Shown one piece after another: positions 10,985 to 24,200 of a DNA stretch of 64,000 nt (position 1 is the stretch's first letter; each line of letters starts with the position of its first letter). Origin of the DNA: Arcuatula senhousia (lineage: Eukaryota > Mollusca > Bivalvia > Mytilida > Mytilidae); assembly GCA_963971305.1 (NCBI GenBank), contig OZ020303.1, positions 45,372,106 through 45,436,105 on the forward strand, written 5' to 3'. The translations under genes and the position numbers were made by a program. The notes beneath the pieces were generated by a model. It did not search any database. It was not told the origin of the DNA and worked only from the letters and a program-made list of their open reading frames with translations.

Positions 10985-11735
10985 TGTCATTATGTCTCCC
11001 CCAACTTTTGTGTTTTGTCTGGCCATCCCTCTGTCTGTCACAAAGTTTGTCAACGAACTCCTCTGAAACTACTGAACCGATTTCAATGAAAATTTGTATA
11101 TAGGAAGTACTGTATAGGCATTTATATTCGTGGGGATAAAATTTTGTGGTTTACTGAAACTGAATTGGTGGGGACAAATTTTCATGGATTTTTAATTTTT
11201 ATATACACTCTTTAACTTAATATTTTGAATTTGTGGGGATTTAATTTTGTGGATTTTTCTTACCCACAAAATAAACGAAATAAAATCCCCCACAAATATT
11301 TCTGCTTCTACAGTATTCGATATGTTTTTGTGCATATTAGCAGGAAATTTAATTCCTCAAATTTTTGTGGGAGTAATGGCCCTTTGAACTTAGGAATTGC
11401 ATACAATCCTCATTTATCATCTTGTCAGGGCAACTCCTCTGAATCTACTGAACTGAATTCAATGAAACTTGATATATAGAAAGTACACCATATGTAGTTG
11501 TGCGCATTACCAGAAAATTATCCTCAAATTTTTGTGGGAATTTTGGCTCTTTGAACTTAGGAATTTGTTGTTAATCCTCATTTATCAACTTGTCAGCGCA
11601 ACTCCTCCGAAACTACCGAACCAAATTCAATAAACATGGTAAATAGGACACCATATGTAGTTGTGAATATGACCAGGAAAATTTTATCCTTAAATTTTTG
11701 TGGGAGTAATGGCCCTTTGAACTTATAACTTTTTT
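10985..11735 (+). repeat. Degenerate dispersed repeat with tandem units of about 168 bp
   Basis: AACTCCTC[T/C]GAAnCTACnGAAC recurs at about 11056, 11431 and 11599. The last two are 168 bp apart. The first spacing is enlarged by the MITE inserted at 11110-11313. Each unit continues with a CATATGTAGTTGTG-type block, TCCTCAAATTTTTGTGGGA and GGCnCTTTGAACTTA. The start carries the GTCTGTCTGTC-type tract seen in other hairpin-ended elements here. It is non-coding. Confidence 0.65.
11108..11315. mobile_element. MITE with TA target duplication
   Basis: The core is 11110-11313. The left end is CTGTATAGGCATTTATATTCGTGGGG. The right end, read on the other strand, is CTGTAGAAGCAGAAATATTTGTGGGGG. TA flanks both sides. 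Neighbouring repeat units without the insertion read GAAAGTA-CACCATATG, whereas here the unit is split at that TA, giving an internal empty-site control. The TA duplication and short length fit a Tc1/mariner-type MITE. A related element with CTGTGG ends is at 39741-39908. Confidence 0.8.
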
Positions 11736-11739
11736 GGGT

Positions 11740-12617
11740 AACGGGGGAGGGGGTTGGCAACATCATTTTTGTAGGCAAAAACAAATTTTAATTATTATTA
11801 AAACCAACACCCTTTTCTTTCCAAAACAAAACATTTTGCTGTCAGAAACAAGTTGGAGAGACACAAAAAAGTACATGTGTATTAATTATATCCATGATAA
11901 GGATTATTTTCTAAGTGTCAAATTTATTGATCCAAATTACCAGATTGACCTTAGCAGGTGCTTGGATAGAAACTACAAACATAATTACAAGTCCTCAATC
12001 TACCCAGTGGATGTTTCTCTAATTTGTTCCATCATTAGAATACAGAAATCCTCTAATTTTTACCAAGATTGATTTCCTATTAATTTCATCTTTGAATATC
12101 CAATTTTCTAATTGTTGAAAAGATTGATAGTTTTATTACCAGTCATATACTAAAACCATTCATTCCCCACTTCATTTACATTAAATGATGGTTTAAAAGT
12201 TCATTTTGATTTGATAATGTCAAATTCGTTCTTTGATTAACAAGAAAATAGTTATAACTTAAAAAGTTGATGACCAGTGATAAATCAGATTATATTTAGT
12301 CCACTATATCAGATATCTGTAGGACAAGTCTCTCACCATTAATATGATAGAATATCATTTGATTTTAAGCCCTCCTTGTAAAAAGTTTTATAGTTTAAAG
12401 TCTATTAATTTACTAACTTTTTGAATGACAATTATTGGAAGGAAATCAGTCTTTGTGATATTAACCTGACCTGATCCCAAGTTTCAATATTGGACATTAT
12501 TCAACTTTTTAACTTGTTGCTCTGAGAACATCAGATTTGCTATATTTAAGCTGTAAAATGGTGAAATTTAATGTTCGGGTCTTATTGTTACAGTAATTAA
12601 TTCCAAAGATAATGTCT
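11740..12617. other. AT-rich single-copy sequence left of the satellite array
   Basis: No gene, RNA or repeat is recognisable. The 112-codon frame at 11734-12072 has no splice context or recognisable domain. The stretch ends in AATGTCTTG immediately before the first A module; the same 10-mer AATGTCTTGT recurs after the array at 35198-35207. Confidence 0.5.
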
Positions 12618-12621
12618 TGTA

Positions 12622-13068
12622 GGTAGCAAGGTACCAAATAGGTACGTGTGTGAAGTCATCGCCTGTGAAGGGAAGATACAATACAGGAGTAAATGCATGG
12701 CTTTTTACGTGTGGTTATAAACGAAAAATGATTTTTGGTAGAAATATTGTACAGTGAGTTACGTCTTTATTCCACATATGAAATGTGATTTAATCATGTT
12801 AATATTATTGTTAAAACGCATTTTATTTTTCCGCAATTTCTAAAGAAAAAAGCATGAATTTTCAGGTACATACTAAAACATAAATTTTTGTCCCGTAAAA
12901 GCCACGGGACCATATAGTTTCGTACCCGGTAAAAATGTCAATATATATTTTACTTTCTTCTGAATGGAAAATAAAACCCAAAATTTTAATTTTGAGACAT
13001 ACAGAAAATTATGAATTTTGACAGGAAAGCATTGTTTTCAATGGGAAAATCTTTGGTACTTTGCACTC
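12622..13068 (+). mobile_element. Module A, first copy: 447-bp MITE-like element with TIRs and 4-bp duplications
   Basis: The left end is GGTAGCAAGGTACCAAA. The right end, read on the opposite strand, is GAGTGCAAAGTACCAAA; 13 of 17 positions match. Internal copies are flanked by TATA on both sides. This outermost copy has TGTA on its left and TATA on its right (13069-13072). Core copies start at 12622, 13926, 15230, 16534, 18691, 19995, 22152, 23456, 24760, 26064, 27368, 29525, 30829, 32133, 33437 and 34744. The left end can also fold locally (GTACC, AAATA, GGTAC), and a perfect 7-bp hairpin GTCCCGT/ACGGGAC lies at 12890-12910. There is no coding frame, so movement would need a transposase supplied elsewhere. 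Its superfamily is unassigned. Confidence 0.75.
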
Positions 13069-13072
13069 TATA

Positions 13073-13921
13073 TCGAAAATAGAAAAAGTAAAAATATCAC
13101 CAAATATACCATTTTAACTGCATTTTTTCTCAAATTTGAGAGGAAAAAAATACATCTAGCACATTTTTATCATTCTGAATAGTGATATTTCAAATTTCTA
13201 TAGTCTTTTTCAAAATAAACGAAAAAAGCCCGATTTTAGGGGGTACCCAGCCTTATATTTTTTTGATAAAAGATGTTCAACTTTTAGAAATTTGTAGTCA
13301 TGCCAGGGTTTTAGGGGGGTTAATGGGGTTTCCAACTAAAAATATTTTGATTTTTTATTTAAAGCCAGTTTTCGGAAATTAAAAATCAAAGAAATAGCCT
13401 TTTTTCACATAAACGGCCGAAATTCGCCCTTGAAAATCAGTTTGCTTCAACGAGTATGAGCCATTATAATGTGACCTTTTCACTTAAAATGACGAATATA
13501 TAGGCGGATCTTTAGGAAAACCAACACCAGTCTATCATATTTGTACTTTTCTGTACCTATGGTCTGTTTCAAAAATATTGGTATTTATTCAATTAAATTT
13601 GTCCGTATTTTCGGCCAGATTTTTCGGACTCAAATGACAAATTTTCGTATGTGATATTATTTTTGCAAAATCAATATCTTGGACTGTAGAATAAAACTAA
13701 AAGTAGGATTATATGCCTAAAACTTCTCAGAAAAAAGACCAAAAATTGCGATTTTTTGTTATCGAAAAGTTCGCTTTTTGGGGTGGGGGTGGCCTCTGGA
13801 AAAAAATTCTGTAGAATTTATTTCATATCGAAATGTTATGGAGTTTACTTATTCCTGGTCCAAAGATGTCCGCGCAAGTTTTGGCCAAGAGTTGATAGAT
13901 TCTGATTGCGCATGCGCGCAG
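13073..13921 (+). repeat. Module B, first copy: 853-bp satellite monomer (849 bp plus TATA)
   Basis: It starts TCGAAAATAGAAAAAG and ends ATTGCGCATGCGCGCAG. It is AT-rich with runs of A and T, apart from a CpG-rich last 70 bp. Eighteen copies occur. Those at 17838, 21299 and 28672 follow directly on the previous B with one TATA between, so B can be tandem on its own. One copy (unit from 27818) has an A for T near 28031 that puts a stop in the 66-codon GTG-initiated frame. I see no terminal inverted repeats in B. Confidence 0.9.
13907..13918 (+). promoter_or_regulatory. NRF-1-type palindrome at the end of each B module
   Basis: TGCGCATGCGCG matches the vertebrate and insect NRF-1 consensus YGCGCAYGCGCR at every position. 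It recurs in all 18 B modules, ending 3 bp before the TATA that precedes A or the next B. Whether bivalve NRF-1 binds here, or whether it drives transcription into A, is not shown by sequence. Confidence 0.45.
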
Positions 13922-16900
13922 TATAGGTAGCAAGGTACCAAATAGGTACGTGTGTGAAGTCATCGCCTGTGAAGGGAAGATACAATTCAGGAGTAAATGC
14001 ATGGCTTTTTACGTGTGGTTATAAACGAAAAATGATTTTTGGTAGAAATATTGTACAGTGAGTTACGTCTTTATTCCACATATGAAATGTGATTTAATCA
14101 TGTTAATATTATTGTTAAAACGCATTTTATTTTTCCGCAATTTCTAAATAAAAAAGCATGAATTTTCAGGTACATACTAAAACATAAATTTTTGTCCCGT
14201 AAAAGCCACGGGACCATATAGTTTCGTACCCGGTAAAAATGTCAATATATATTTTACTTTCTTCTGAATGGAAAATAAAACCCAAAATTTTAATTTTGAG
14301 ACATACAGAAAATTATGAATTTTGACAGGAAAGCATTGTTTTCAATGGGAAAATCTTTGGTACTTTGCACTCTATATCGAAAATAGAAAAAGTAAAAATA
14401 TCACCAAATATACCATTTTAACTGCATTTTTTCTCAAATTTGAGAGGAAAAAAATACATCTAGCACATTTTTATCATTCTGAATAGTGATATTTCAAATT
14501 TCTATAGTCTTTTTCAAAATAAACGAAAAAAGCCCGATTTTAGGGGGTACCCAGCCTTATATTTTTTTGATAAAAGATGTTCAACTTTTAGAAATTTGTA
14601 GTCATGCCAGGGTTTTAGGGGGGTTAATGGGGTTTCCAACTAAAAATATTTTGATTTTTTATTTAAAGCCAGTTTTCGGAAATTAAAAATCAAAGAAATA
14701 GCCTTTTTTCACATAAACGGCCGAAATTCGCCCTTGAAAATCAGTTTGCTTCAACGAGTATGAGCCATTATAATGTGACCTTTTCACTTAAAATGACGAA
14801 TATATAGGCGGATCTTTAGGAAAACCAACACCAGTCTATCATATTTGTACTTTTCTGTACCTATGGTCTGTTTCAAAAATATTGGTATTTATTCAATTAA
14901 ATTTGTCCGTATTTTCGGCCAGATTTTTCGGACTCAAATGACAAATTTTCGTATGTGATATTATTTTTGCAAAATCAATATCTTGGACTGTAGAATAAAA
15001 CTAAAAGTAGGATTATATGCCTAAAACTTCTCAGAAAAAAGACCAAAAATTGCGATTTTTTGTTATCGAAAAGTTCGCTTTTTGGGGTGGGGGTGGCCTC
15101 TGGAAAAAAATTCTGTAGAATTTATTTCATATCGAAATGTTATGGAGTTTACTTATTCCTGGTCCAAAGATGTCCGCGCAAGTTTTGGCCAAGAGTTGAT
15201 AGATTCTGATTGCGCATGCGCGCAGTATAGGTAGCAAGGTACCAAATAGGTACGTGTGTGAAGTCATCGCCTGTGAAGGGAAGATACAATTCAGGAGTAA
15301 ATGCATGGCTTTTTACGTGTGGTTATAAACGAAAAATGATTTTTGGTAGAAATATTGTACAGTGAGTTACGTCTTTATTCCACATATGAAATGTGATTTA
15401 ATCATGTTAATATTATTGTTAAAACGCATTTTATTTTTCCGCAATTTCTAAATAAAAAAGCATGAATTTTCAGGTACATACTAAAACATAAATTTTTGTC
15501 CCGTAAAAGCCACGGGACCATATAGTTTCGTACCCGGTAAAAATGTCAATATATATTTTACTTTCTTCTGAATGGAAAATAAAACCCAAAATTTTAATTT
15601 TGAGACATACAGAAAATTATGAATTTTGACAGGAAAGCATTGTTTTCAATGGGAAAATCTTTGGTACTTTGCACTCTATATCGAAAATAGAAAAAGTAAA
15701 AATATCACCAAATATACCATTTTAACTGCATTTTTTCTCAAATTTGAGAGGAAAAAAATACATCTAGCACATTTTTATCATTCTGAATAGTGATATTTCA
15801 AATTTCTATAGTCTTTTTCAAAATAAACGAAAAAAGCCCGATTTTAGGGGGTACCCAGCCTTATATTTTTTTGATAAAAGATGTTCAACTTTTAGAAATT
15901 TGTAGTCATGCCAGGGTTTTAGGGGGGTTAATGGGGTTTCCAACTAAAAATATTTTGATTTTTTATTTAAAGCCAGTTTTCGGAAATTAAAAATCAAAGA
16001 AATAGCCTTTTTTCACATAAACGGCCGAAATTCGCCCTTGAAAATCAGTTTGCTTCAACGAGTATGAGCCATTATAATGTGACCTTTTCACTTAAAATGA
16101 CGAATATATAGGCGGATCTTTAGGAAAACCAACACCAGTCTATCATATTTGTACTTTTCTGTACCTATGGTCTGTTTCAAAAATATTGGTATTTATTCAA
16201 TTAAATTTGTCCGTATTTTCGGCCAGATTTTTCGGACTCAAATGACAAATTTTCGTATGTGATATTATTTTTGCAAAATCAATATCTTGGACTGTAGAAT
16301 AAAACTAAAAGTAGGATTATATGCCTAAAACTTCTCAGAAAAAAGACCAAAAATTGCGATTTTTTGTTATCGAAAAGTTCGCTTTTTGGGGTGGGGGTGG
16401 CCTCTGGAAAAAAATTCTGTAGAATTTATTTCATATCGAAATGTTATGGAGTTTACTTATTCCTGGTCCAAAGATGTCCGCGCAAGTTTTGGCCAAGAGT
16501 TGATAGATTCTGATTGCGCATGCGCGCAGTATAGGTAGCAAGGTACCAAATAGGTACGTGTGTGAAGTCATCGCCTGTGAAGGGAAGATACAATTCAGGA
16601 GTAAATGCATGGCTTTTTACGTGTGGTTATAAACGAAAAATGATTTTTGGTAGAAATATTGTACAGTGAGTTACGTCTTTATTCCACATATGAAATGTGA
16701 TTTAATCATGTTAATATTATTGTTAAAACGCATTTTATTTTTCCGCAATTTCTAAATAAAAAAGCATGAATTTTCAGGTACATACTAAAACATAAATTTT
16801 TGTCCCGTAAAAGCCACGGGACCATATAGTTTCGTACCCGGTAAAAATGTCAATATATATTTTACTTTCTTCTGAATGGAAAATAAAACCCAAAATTTTA

Positions 16901-17833
16901 ATTTTGAGACATACAGAAAATTATGAATTTTGACAGGAAAGCATTGTTTTCAATGGGAAAATCTTTGGTACTTTGCACTCTATATCGAAAATAGAAAAAG
17001 TAAAAATATCACCAAATATACCATTTTAACTGCATTTTTTCTCAAATTTGAGAGGAAAAAAATACATCTAGCACATTTTTATCATTCTGAATAGTGATAT
17101 TTCAAATTTCTATAGTCTTTTTCAAAATAAACGAAAAAAGCCCGATTTTAGGGGGTACCCAGCCTTATATTTTTTTGATAAAAGATGTTCAACTTTTAGA
17201 AATTTGTAGTCATGCCAGGGTTTTAGGGGGGTTAATGGGGTTTCCAACTAAAAATATTTTGATTTTTTATTTAAAGCCAGTTTTCGGAAATTAAAAATCA
17301 AAGAAATAGCCTTTTTTCACATAAACGGCCGAAATTCGCCCTTGAAAATCAGTTTGCTTCAACGAGTATGAGCCATTATAATGTGACCTTTTCACTTAAA
17401 ATGACGAATATATAGGCGGATCTTTAGGAAAACCAACACCAGTCTATCATATTTGTACTTTTCTGTACCTATGGTCTGTTTCAAAAATATTGGTATTTAT
17501 TCAATTAAATTTGTCCGTATTTTCGGCCAGATTTTTCGGACTCAAATGACAAATTTTCGTATGTGATATTATTTTTGCAAAATCAATATCTTGGACTGTA
17601 GAATAAAACTAAAAGTAGGATTATATGCCTAAAACTTCTCAGAAAAAAGACCAAAAATTGCGATTTTTTGTTATCGAAAAGTTCGCTTTTTGGGGTGGGG
17701 GTGGCCTCTGGAAAAAAATTCTGTAGAATTTATTTCATATCGAAATGTTATGGAGTTTACTTATTCCTGGTCCAAAGATGTCCGCGCAAGTTTTGGCCAA
17801 GAGTTGATAGATTCTGATTGCGCATGCGCGCAG

Positions 17834-17837
17834 TATA
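17834..17837 (+). other. A-free B-B junction 1 (empty site, single TATA)
   Basis: The sequence reads GCGCAG-TATA-TCGAAAATAG. Filled junctions read GCGCAG-TATA-[A]-TATA-TCGAAAATAG. Removing A plus one TATA gives this junction exactly. Confidence 0.95.
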
Positions 17838-20800
17838 TCGAAAATAGAAAAAGTAAAAATATCACCAAATATACCATTTTAACTGCATTTTTTCTCAAAT
17901 TTGAGAGGAAAAAAATACATCTAGCACATTTTTATCATTCTGAATAGTGATATTTCAAATTTCTATAGTCTTTTTCAAAATAAACGAAAAAAGCCCGATT
18001 TTAGGGGGTACCCAGCCTTATATTTTTTTGATAAAAGATGTTCAACTTTTAGAAATTTGTAGTCATGCCAGGGTTTTAGGGGGGTTAATGGGGTTTCCAA
18101 CTAAAAATATTTTGATTTTTTATTTAAAGCCAGTTTTCGGAAATTAAAAATCAAAGAAATAGCCTTTTTTCACATAAACGGCCGAAATTCGCCCTTGAAA
18201 ATCAGTTTGCTTCAACGAGTATGAGCCATTATAATGTGACCTTTTCACTTAAAATGACGAATATATAGGCGGATCTTTAGGAAAACCAACACCAGTCTAT
18301 CATATTTGTACTTTTCTGTACCTATGGTCTGTTTCAAAAATATTGGTATTTATTCAATTAAATTTGTCCGTATTTTCGGCCAGATTTTTCGGACTCAAAT
18401 GACAAATTTTCGTATGTGATATTATTTTTGCAAAATCAATATCTTGGACTGTAGAATAAAACTAAAAGTAGGATTATATGCCTAAAACTTCTCAGAAAAA
18501 AGACCAAAAATTGCGATTTTTTGTTATCGAAAAGTTCGCTTTTTGGGGTGGGGGTGGCCTCTGGAAAAAAATTCTGTAGAATTTATTTCATATCGAAATG
18601 TTATGGAGTTTACTTATTCCTGGTCCAAAGATGTCCGCGCAAGTTTTGGCCAAGAGTTGATAGATTCTGATTGCGCATGCGCGCAGTATAGGTAGCAAGG
18701 TACCAAATAGGTACGTGTGTGAAGTCATCGCCTGTGAAGGGAAGATACAATTCAGGAGTAAATGCATGGCTTTTTACGTGTGGTTATAAACGAAAAATGA
18801 TTTTTGGTAGAAATATTGTACAGTGAGTTACGTCTTTATTCCACATATGAAATGTGATTTAATCATGTTAATATTATTGTTAAAACGCATTTTATTTTTC
18901 CGCAATTTCTAAATAAAAAAGCATGAATTTTCAGGTACATACTAAAACATAAATTTTTGTCCCGTAAAAGCCACGGGACCATATAGTTTCGTACCCGGTA
19001 AAAATGTCAATATATATTTTACTTTCTTCTGAATGGAAAATAAAACCCAAAATTTTAATTTTGAGACATACAGAAAATTATGAATTTTGACAGGAAAGCA
19101 TTGTTTTCAATGGGAAAATCTTTGGTACTTTGCACTCTATATCGAAAATAGAAAAAGTAAAAATATCACCAAATATACCATTTTAACTGCATTTTTTCTC
19201 AAATTTGAGAGGAAAAAAATACATCTAGCACATTTTTATCATTCTGAATAGTGATATTTCAAATTTCTATAGTCTTTTTCAAAATAAACGAAAAAAGCCC
19301 GATTTTAGGGGGTACCCAGCCTTATATTTTTTTGATAAAAGATGTTCAACTTTTAGAAATTTGTAGTCATGCCAGGGTTTTAGGGGGGTTAATGGGGTTT
19401 CCAACTAAAAATATTTTGATTTTTTATTTAAAGCCAGTTTTCGGAAATTAAAAATCAAAGAAATAGCCTTTTTTCACATAAACGGCCGAAATTCGCCCTT
19501 GAAAATCAGTTTGCTTCAACGAGTATGAGCCATTATAATGTGACCTTTTCACTTAAAATGACGAATATATAGGCGGATCTTTAGGAAAACCAACACCAGT
19601 CTATCATATTTGTACTTTTCTGTACCTATGGTCTGTTTCAAAAATATTGGTATTTATTCAATTAAATTTGTCCGTATTTTCGGCCAGATTTTTCGGACTC
19701 AAATGACAAATTTTCGTATGTGATATTATTTTTGCAAAATCAATATCTTGGACTGTAGAATAAAACTAAAAGTAGGATTATATGCCTAAAACTTCTCAGA
19801 AAAAAGACCAAAAATTGCGATTTTTTGTTATCGAAAAGTTCGCTTTTTGGGGTGGGGGTGGCCTCTGGAAAAAAATTCTGTAGAATTTATTTCATATCGA
19901 AATGTTATGGAGTTTACTTATTCCTGGTCCAAAGATGTCCGCGCAAGTTTTGGCCAAGAGTTGATAGATTCTGATTGCGCATGCGCGCAGTATAGGTAGC
20001 AAGGTACCAAATAGGTACGTGTGTGAAGTCATCGCCTGTGAAGGGAAGATACAATTCAGGAGTAAATGCATGGCTTTTTACGTGTGGTTATAAACGAAAA
20101 ATGATTTTTGGTAGAAATATTGTACAGTGAGTTACGTCTTTATTCCACATATGAAATGTGATTTAATCATGTTAATATTATTGTTAAAACGCATTTTATT
20201 TTTCCGCAATTTCTAAATAAAAAAGCATGAATTTTCAGGTACATACTAAAACATAAATTTTTGTCCCGTAAAAGCCACGGGACCATATAGTTTCGTACCC
20301 GGTAAAAATGTCAATATATATTTTACTTTCTTCTGAATGGAAAATAAAACCCAAAATTTTAATTTTGAGACATACAGAAAATTATGAATTTTGACAGGAA
20401 AGCATTGTTTTCAATGGGAAAATCTTTGGTACTTTGCACTCTATATCGAAAATAGAAAAAGTAAAAATATCACCAAATATACCATTTTAACTGCATTTTT
20501 TCTCAAATTTGAGAGGAAAAAAATACATCTAGCACATTTTTATCATTCTGAATAGTGATATTTCAAATTTCTATAGTCTTTTTCAAAATAAACGAAAAAA
20601 GCCCGATTTTAGGGGGTACCCAGCCTTATATTTTTTTGATAAAAGATGTTCAACTTTTAGAAATTTGTAGTCATGCCAGGGTTTTAGGGGGGTTAATGGG
20701 GTTTCCAACTAAAAATATTTTGATTTTTTATTTAAAGCCAGTTTTCGGAAATTAAAAATCAAAGAAATAGCCTTTTTTCACATAAACGGCCGAAATTCGC

Positions 20801-21294
20801 CCTTGAAAATCAGTTTGCTTCAACGAGTATGAGCCATTATAATGTGACCTTTTCACTTAAAATGACGAATATATAGGCGGATCTTTAGGAAAACCAACAC
20901 CAGTCTATCATATTTGTACTTTTCTGTACCTATGGTCTGTTTCAAAAATATTGGTATTTATTCAATTAAATTTGTCCGTATTTTCGGCCAGATTTTTCGG
21001 ACTCAAATGACAAATTTTCGTATGTGATATTATTTTTGCAAAATCAATATCTTGGACTGTAGAATAAAACTAAAAGTAGGATTATATGCCTAAAACTTCT
21101 CAGAAAAAAGACCAAAAATTGCGATTTTTTGTTATCGAAAAGTTCGCTTTTTGGGGTGGGGGTGGCCTCTGGAAAAAAATTCTGTAGAATTTATTTCATA
21201 TCGAAATGTTATGGAGTTTACTTATTCCTGGTCCAAAGATGTCCGCGCAAGTTTTGGCCAAGAGTTGATAGATTCTGATTGCGCATGCGCGCAG

Positions 21295-21298
21295 TATA
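21295..21298 (+). other. A-free B-B junction 2 (empty site, single TATA)
   Basis: Same junction sequence as at 17834. It lies 3461 bp downstream, the length of two AB units plus one B. Confidence 0.95.
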
Positions 21299-24200
21299 TC
21301 GAAAATAGAAAAAGTAAAAATATCACCAAATATACCATTTTAACTGCATTTTTTCTCAAATTTGAGAGGAAAAAAATACATCTAGCACATTTTTATCATT
21401 CTGAATAGTGATATTTCAAATTTCTATAGTCTTTTTCAAAATAAACGAAAAAAGCCCGATTTTAGGGGGTACCCAGCCTTATATTTTTTTGATAAAAGAT
21501 GTTCAACTTTTAGAAATTTGTAGTCATGCCAGGGTTTTAGGGGGGTTAATGGGGTTTCCAACTAAAAATATTTTGATTTTTTATTTAAAGCCAGTTTTCG
21601 GAAATTAAAAATCAAAGAAATAGCCTTTTTTCACATAAACGGCCGAAATTCGCCCTTGAAAATCAGTTTGCTTCAACGAGTATGAGCCATTATAATGTGA
21701 CCTTTTCACTTAAAATGACGAATATATAGGCGGATCTTTAGGAAAACCAACACCAGTCTATCATATTTGTACTTTTCTGTACCTATGGTCTGTTTCAAAA
21801 ATATTGGTATTTATTCAATTAAATTTGTCCGTATTTTCGGCCAGATTTTTCGGACTCAAATGACAAATTTTCGTATGTGATATTATTTTTGCAAAATCAA
21901 TATCTTGGACTGTAGAATAAAACTAAAAGTAGGATTATATGCCTAAAACTTCTCAGAAAAAAGACCAAAAATTGCGATTTTTTGTTATCGAAAAGTTCGC
22001 TTTTTGGGGTGGGGGTGGCCTCTGGAAAAAAATTCTGTAGAATTTATTTCATATCGAAATGTTATGGAGTTTACTTATTCCTGGTCCAAAGATGTCCGCG
22101 CAAGTTTTGGCCAAGAGTTGATAGATTCTGATTGCGCATGCGCGCAGTATAGGTAGCAAGGTACCAAATAGGTACGTGTGTGAAGTCATCGCCTGTGAAG
22201 GGAAGATACAATTCAGGAGTAAATGCATGGCTTTTTACGTGTGGTTATAAACGAAAAATGATTTTTGGTAGAAATATTGTACAGTGAGTTACGTCTTTAT
22301 TCCACATATGAAATGTGATTTAATCATGTTAATATTATTGTTAAAACGCATTTTATTTTTCCGCAATTTCTAAATAAAAAAGCATGAATTTTCAGGTACA
22401 TACTAAAACATAAATTTTTGTCCCGTAAAAGCCACGGGACCATATAGTTTCGTACCCGGTAAAAATGTCAATATATATTTTACTTTCTTCTGAATGGAAA
22501 ATAAAACCCAAAATTTTAATTTTGAGACATACAGAAAATTATGAATTTTGACAGGAAAGCATTGTTTTCAATGGGAAAATCTTTGGTACTTTGCACTCTA
22601 TATCGAAAATAGAAAAAGTAAAAATATCACCAAATATACCATTTTAACTGCATTTTTTCTCAAATTTGAGAGGAAAAAAATACATCTAGCACATTTTTAT
22701 CATTCTGAATAGTGATATTTCAAATTTCTATAGTCTTTTTCAAAATAAACGAAAAAAGCCCGATTTTAGGGGGTACCCAGCCTTATATTTTTTTGATAAA
22801 AGATGTTCAACTTTTAGAAATTTGTAGTCATGCCAGGGTTTTAGGGGGGTTAATGGGGTTTCCAACTAAAAATATTTTGATTTTTTATTTAAAGCCAGTT
22901 TTCGGAAATTAAAAATCAAAGAAATAGCCTTTTTTCACATAAACGGCCGAAATTCGCCCTTGAAAATCAGTTTGCTTCAACGAGTATGAGCCATTATAAT
23001 GTGACCTTTTCACTTAAAATGACGAATATATAGGCGGATCTTTAGGAAAACCAACACCAGTCTATCATATTTGTACTTTTCTGTACCTATGGTCTGTTTC
23101 AAAAATATTGGTATTTATTCAATTAAATTTGTCCGTATTTTCGGCCAGATTTTTCGGACTCAAATGACAAATTTTCGTATGTGATATTATTTTTGCAAAA
23201 TCAATATCTTGGACTGTAGAATAAAACTAAAAGTAGGATTATATGCCTAAAACTTCTCAGAAAAAAGACCAAAAATTGCGATTTTTTGTTATCGAAAAGT
23301 TCGCTTTTTGGGGTGGGGGTGGCCTCTGGAAAAAAATTCTGTAGAATTTATTTCATATCGAAATGTTATGGAGTTTACTTATTCCTGGTCCAAAGATGTC
23401 CGCGCAAGTTTTGGCCAAGAGTTGATAGATTCTGATTGCGCATGCGCGCAGTATAGGTAGCAAGGTACCAAATAGGTACGTGTGTGAAGTCATCGCCTGT
23501 GAAGGGAAGATACAATTCAGGAGTAAATGCATGGCTTTTTACGTGTGGTTATAAACGAAAAATGATTTTTGGTAGAAATATTGTACAGTGAGTTACGTCT
23601 TTATTCCACATATGAAATGTGATTTAATCATGTTAATATTATTGTTAAAACGCATTTTATTTTTCCGCAATTTCTAAATAAAAAAGCATGAATTTTCAGG
23701 TACATACTAAAACATAAATTTTTGTCCCGTAAAAGCCACGGGACCATATAGTTTCGTACCCGGTAAAAATGTCAATATATATTTTACTTTCTTCTGAATG
23801 GAAAATAAAACCCAAAATTTTAATTTTGAGACATACAGAAAATTATGAATTTTGACAGGAAAGCATTGTTTTCAATGGGAAAATCTTTGGTACTTTGCAC
23901 TCTATATCGAAAATAGAAAAAGTAAAAATATCACCAAATATACCATTTTAACTGCATTTTTTCTCAAATTTGAGAGGAAAAAAATACATCTAGCACATTT
24001 TTATCATTCTGAATAGTGATATTTCAAATTTCTATAGTCTTTTTCAAAATAAACGAAAAAAGCCCGATTTTAGGGGGTACCCAGCCTTATATTTTTTTGA
24101 TAAAAGATGTTCAACTTTTAGAAATTTGTAGTCATGCCAGGGTTTTAGGGGGGTTAATGGGGTTTCCAACTAAAAATATTTTGATTTTTTATTTAAAGCC

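Noticed and set aside
13182..13382. 66-codon frame repeated 17 times in the array (MIFQISIVFF...)
   Set aside because: It starts with GTG, not ATG, in a eukaryotic sequence. Its repetition is explained by the near-identical satellite units, and one copy has a stop. There is no sign of codon-level constraint.
17690..17947. 85-codon frame at three places
   Set aside because: It is created by the A-free B-B junctions, starts with GTG, and exists only because A is absent there.
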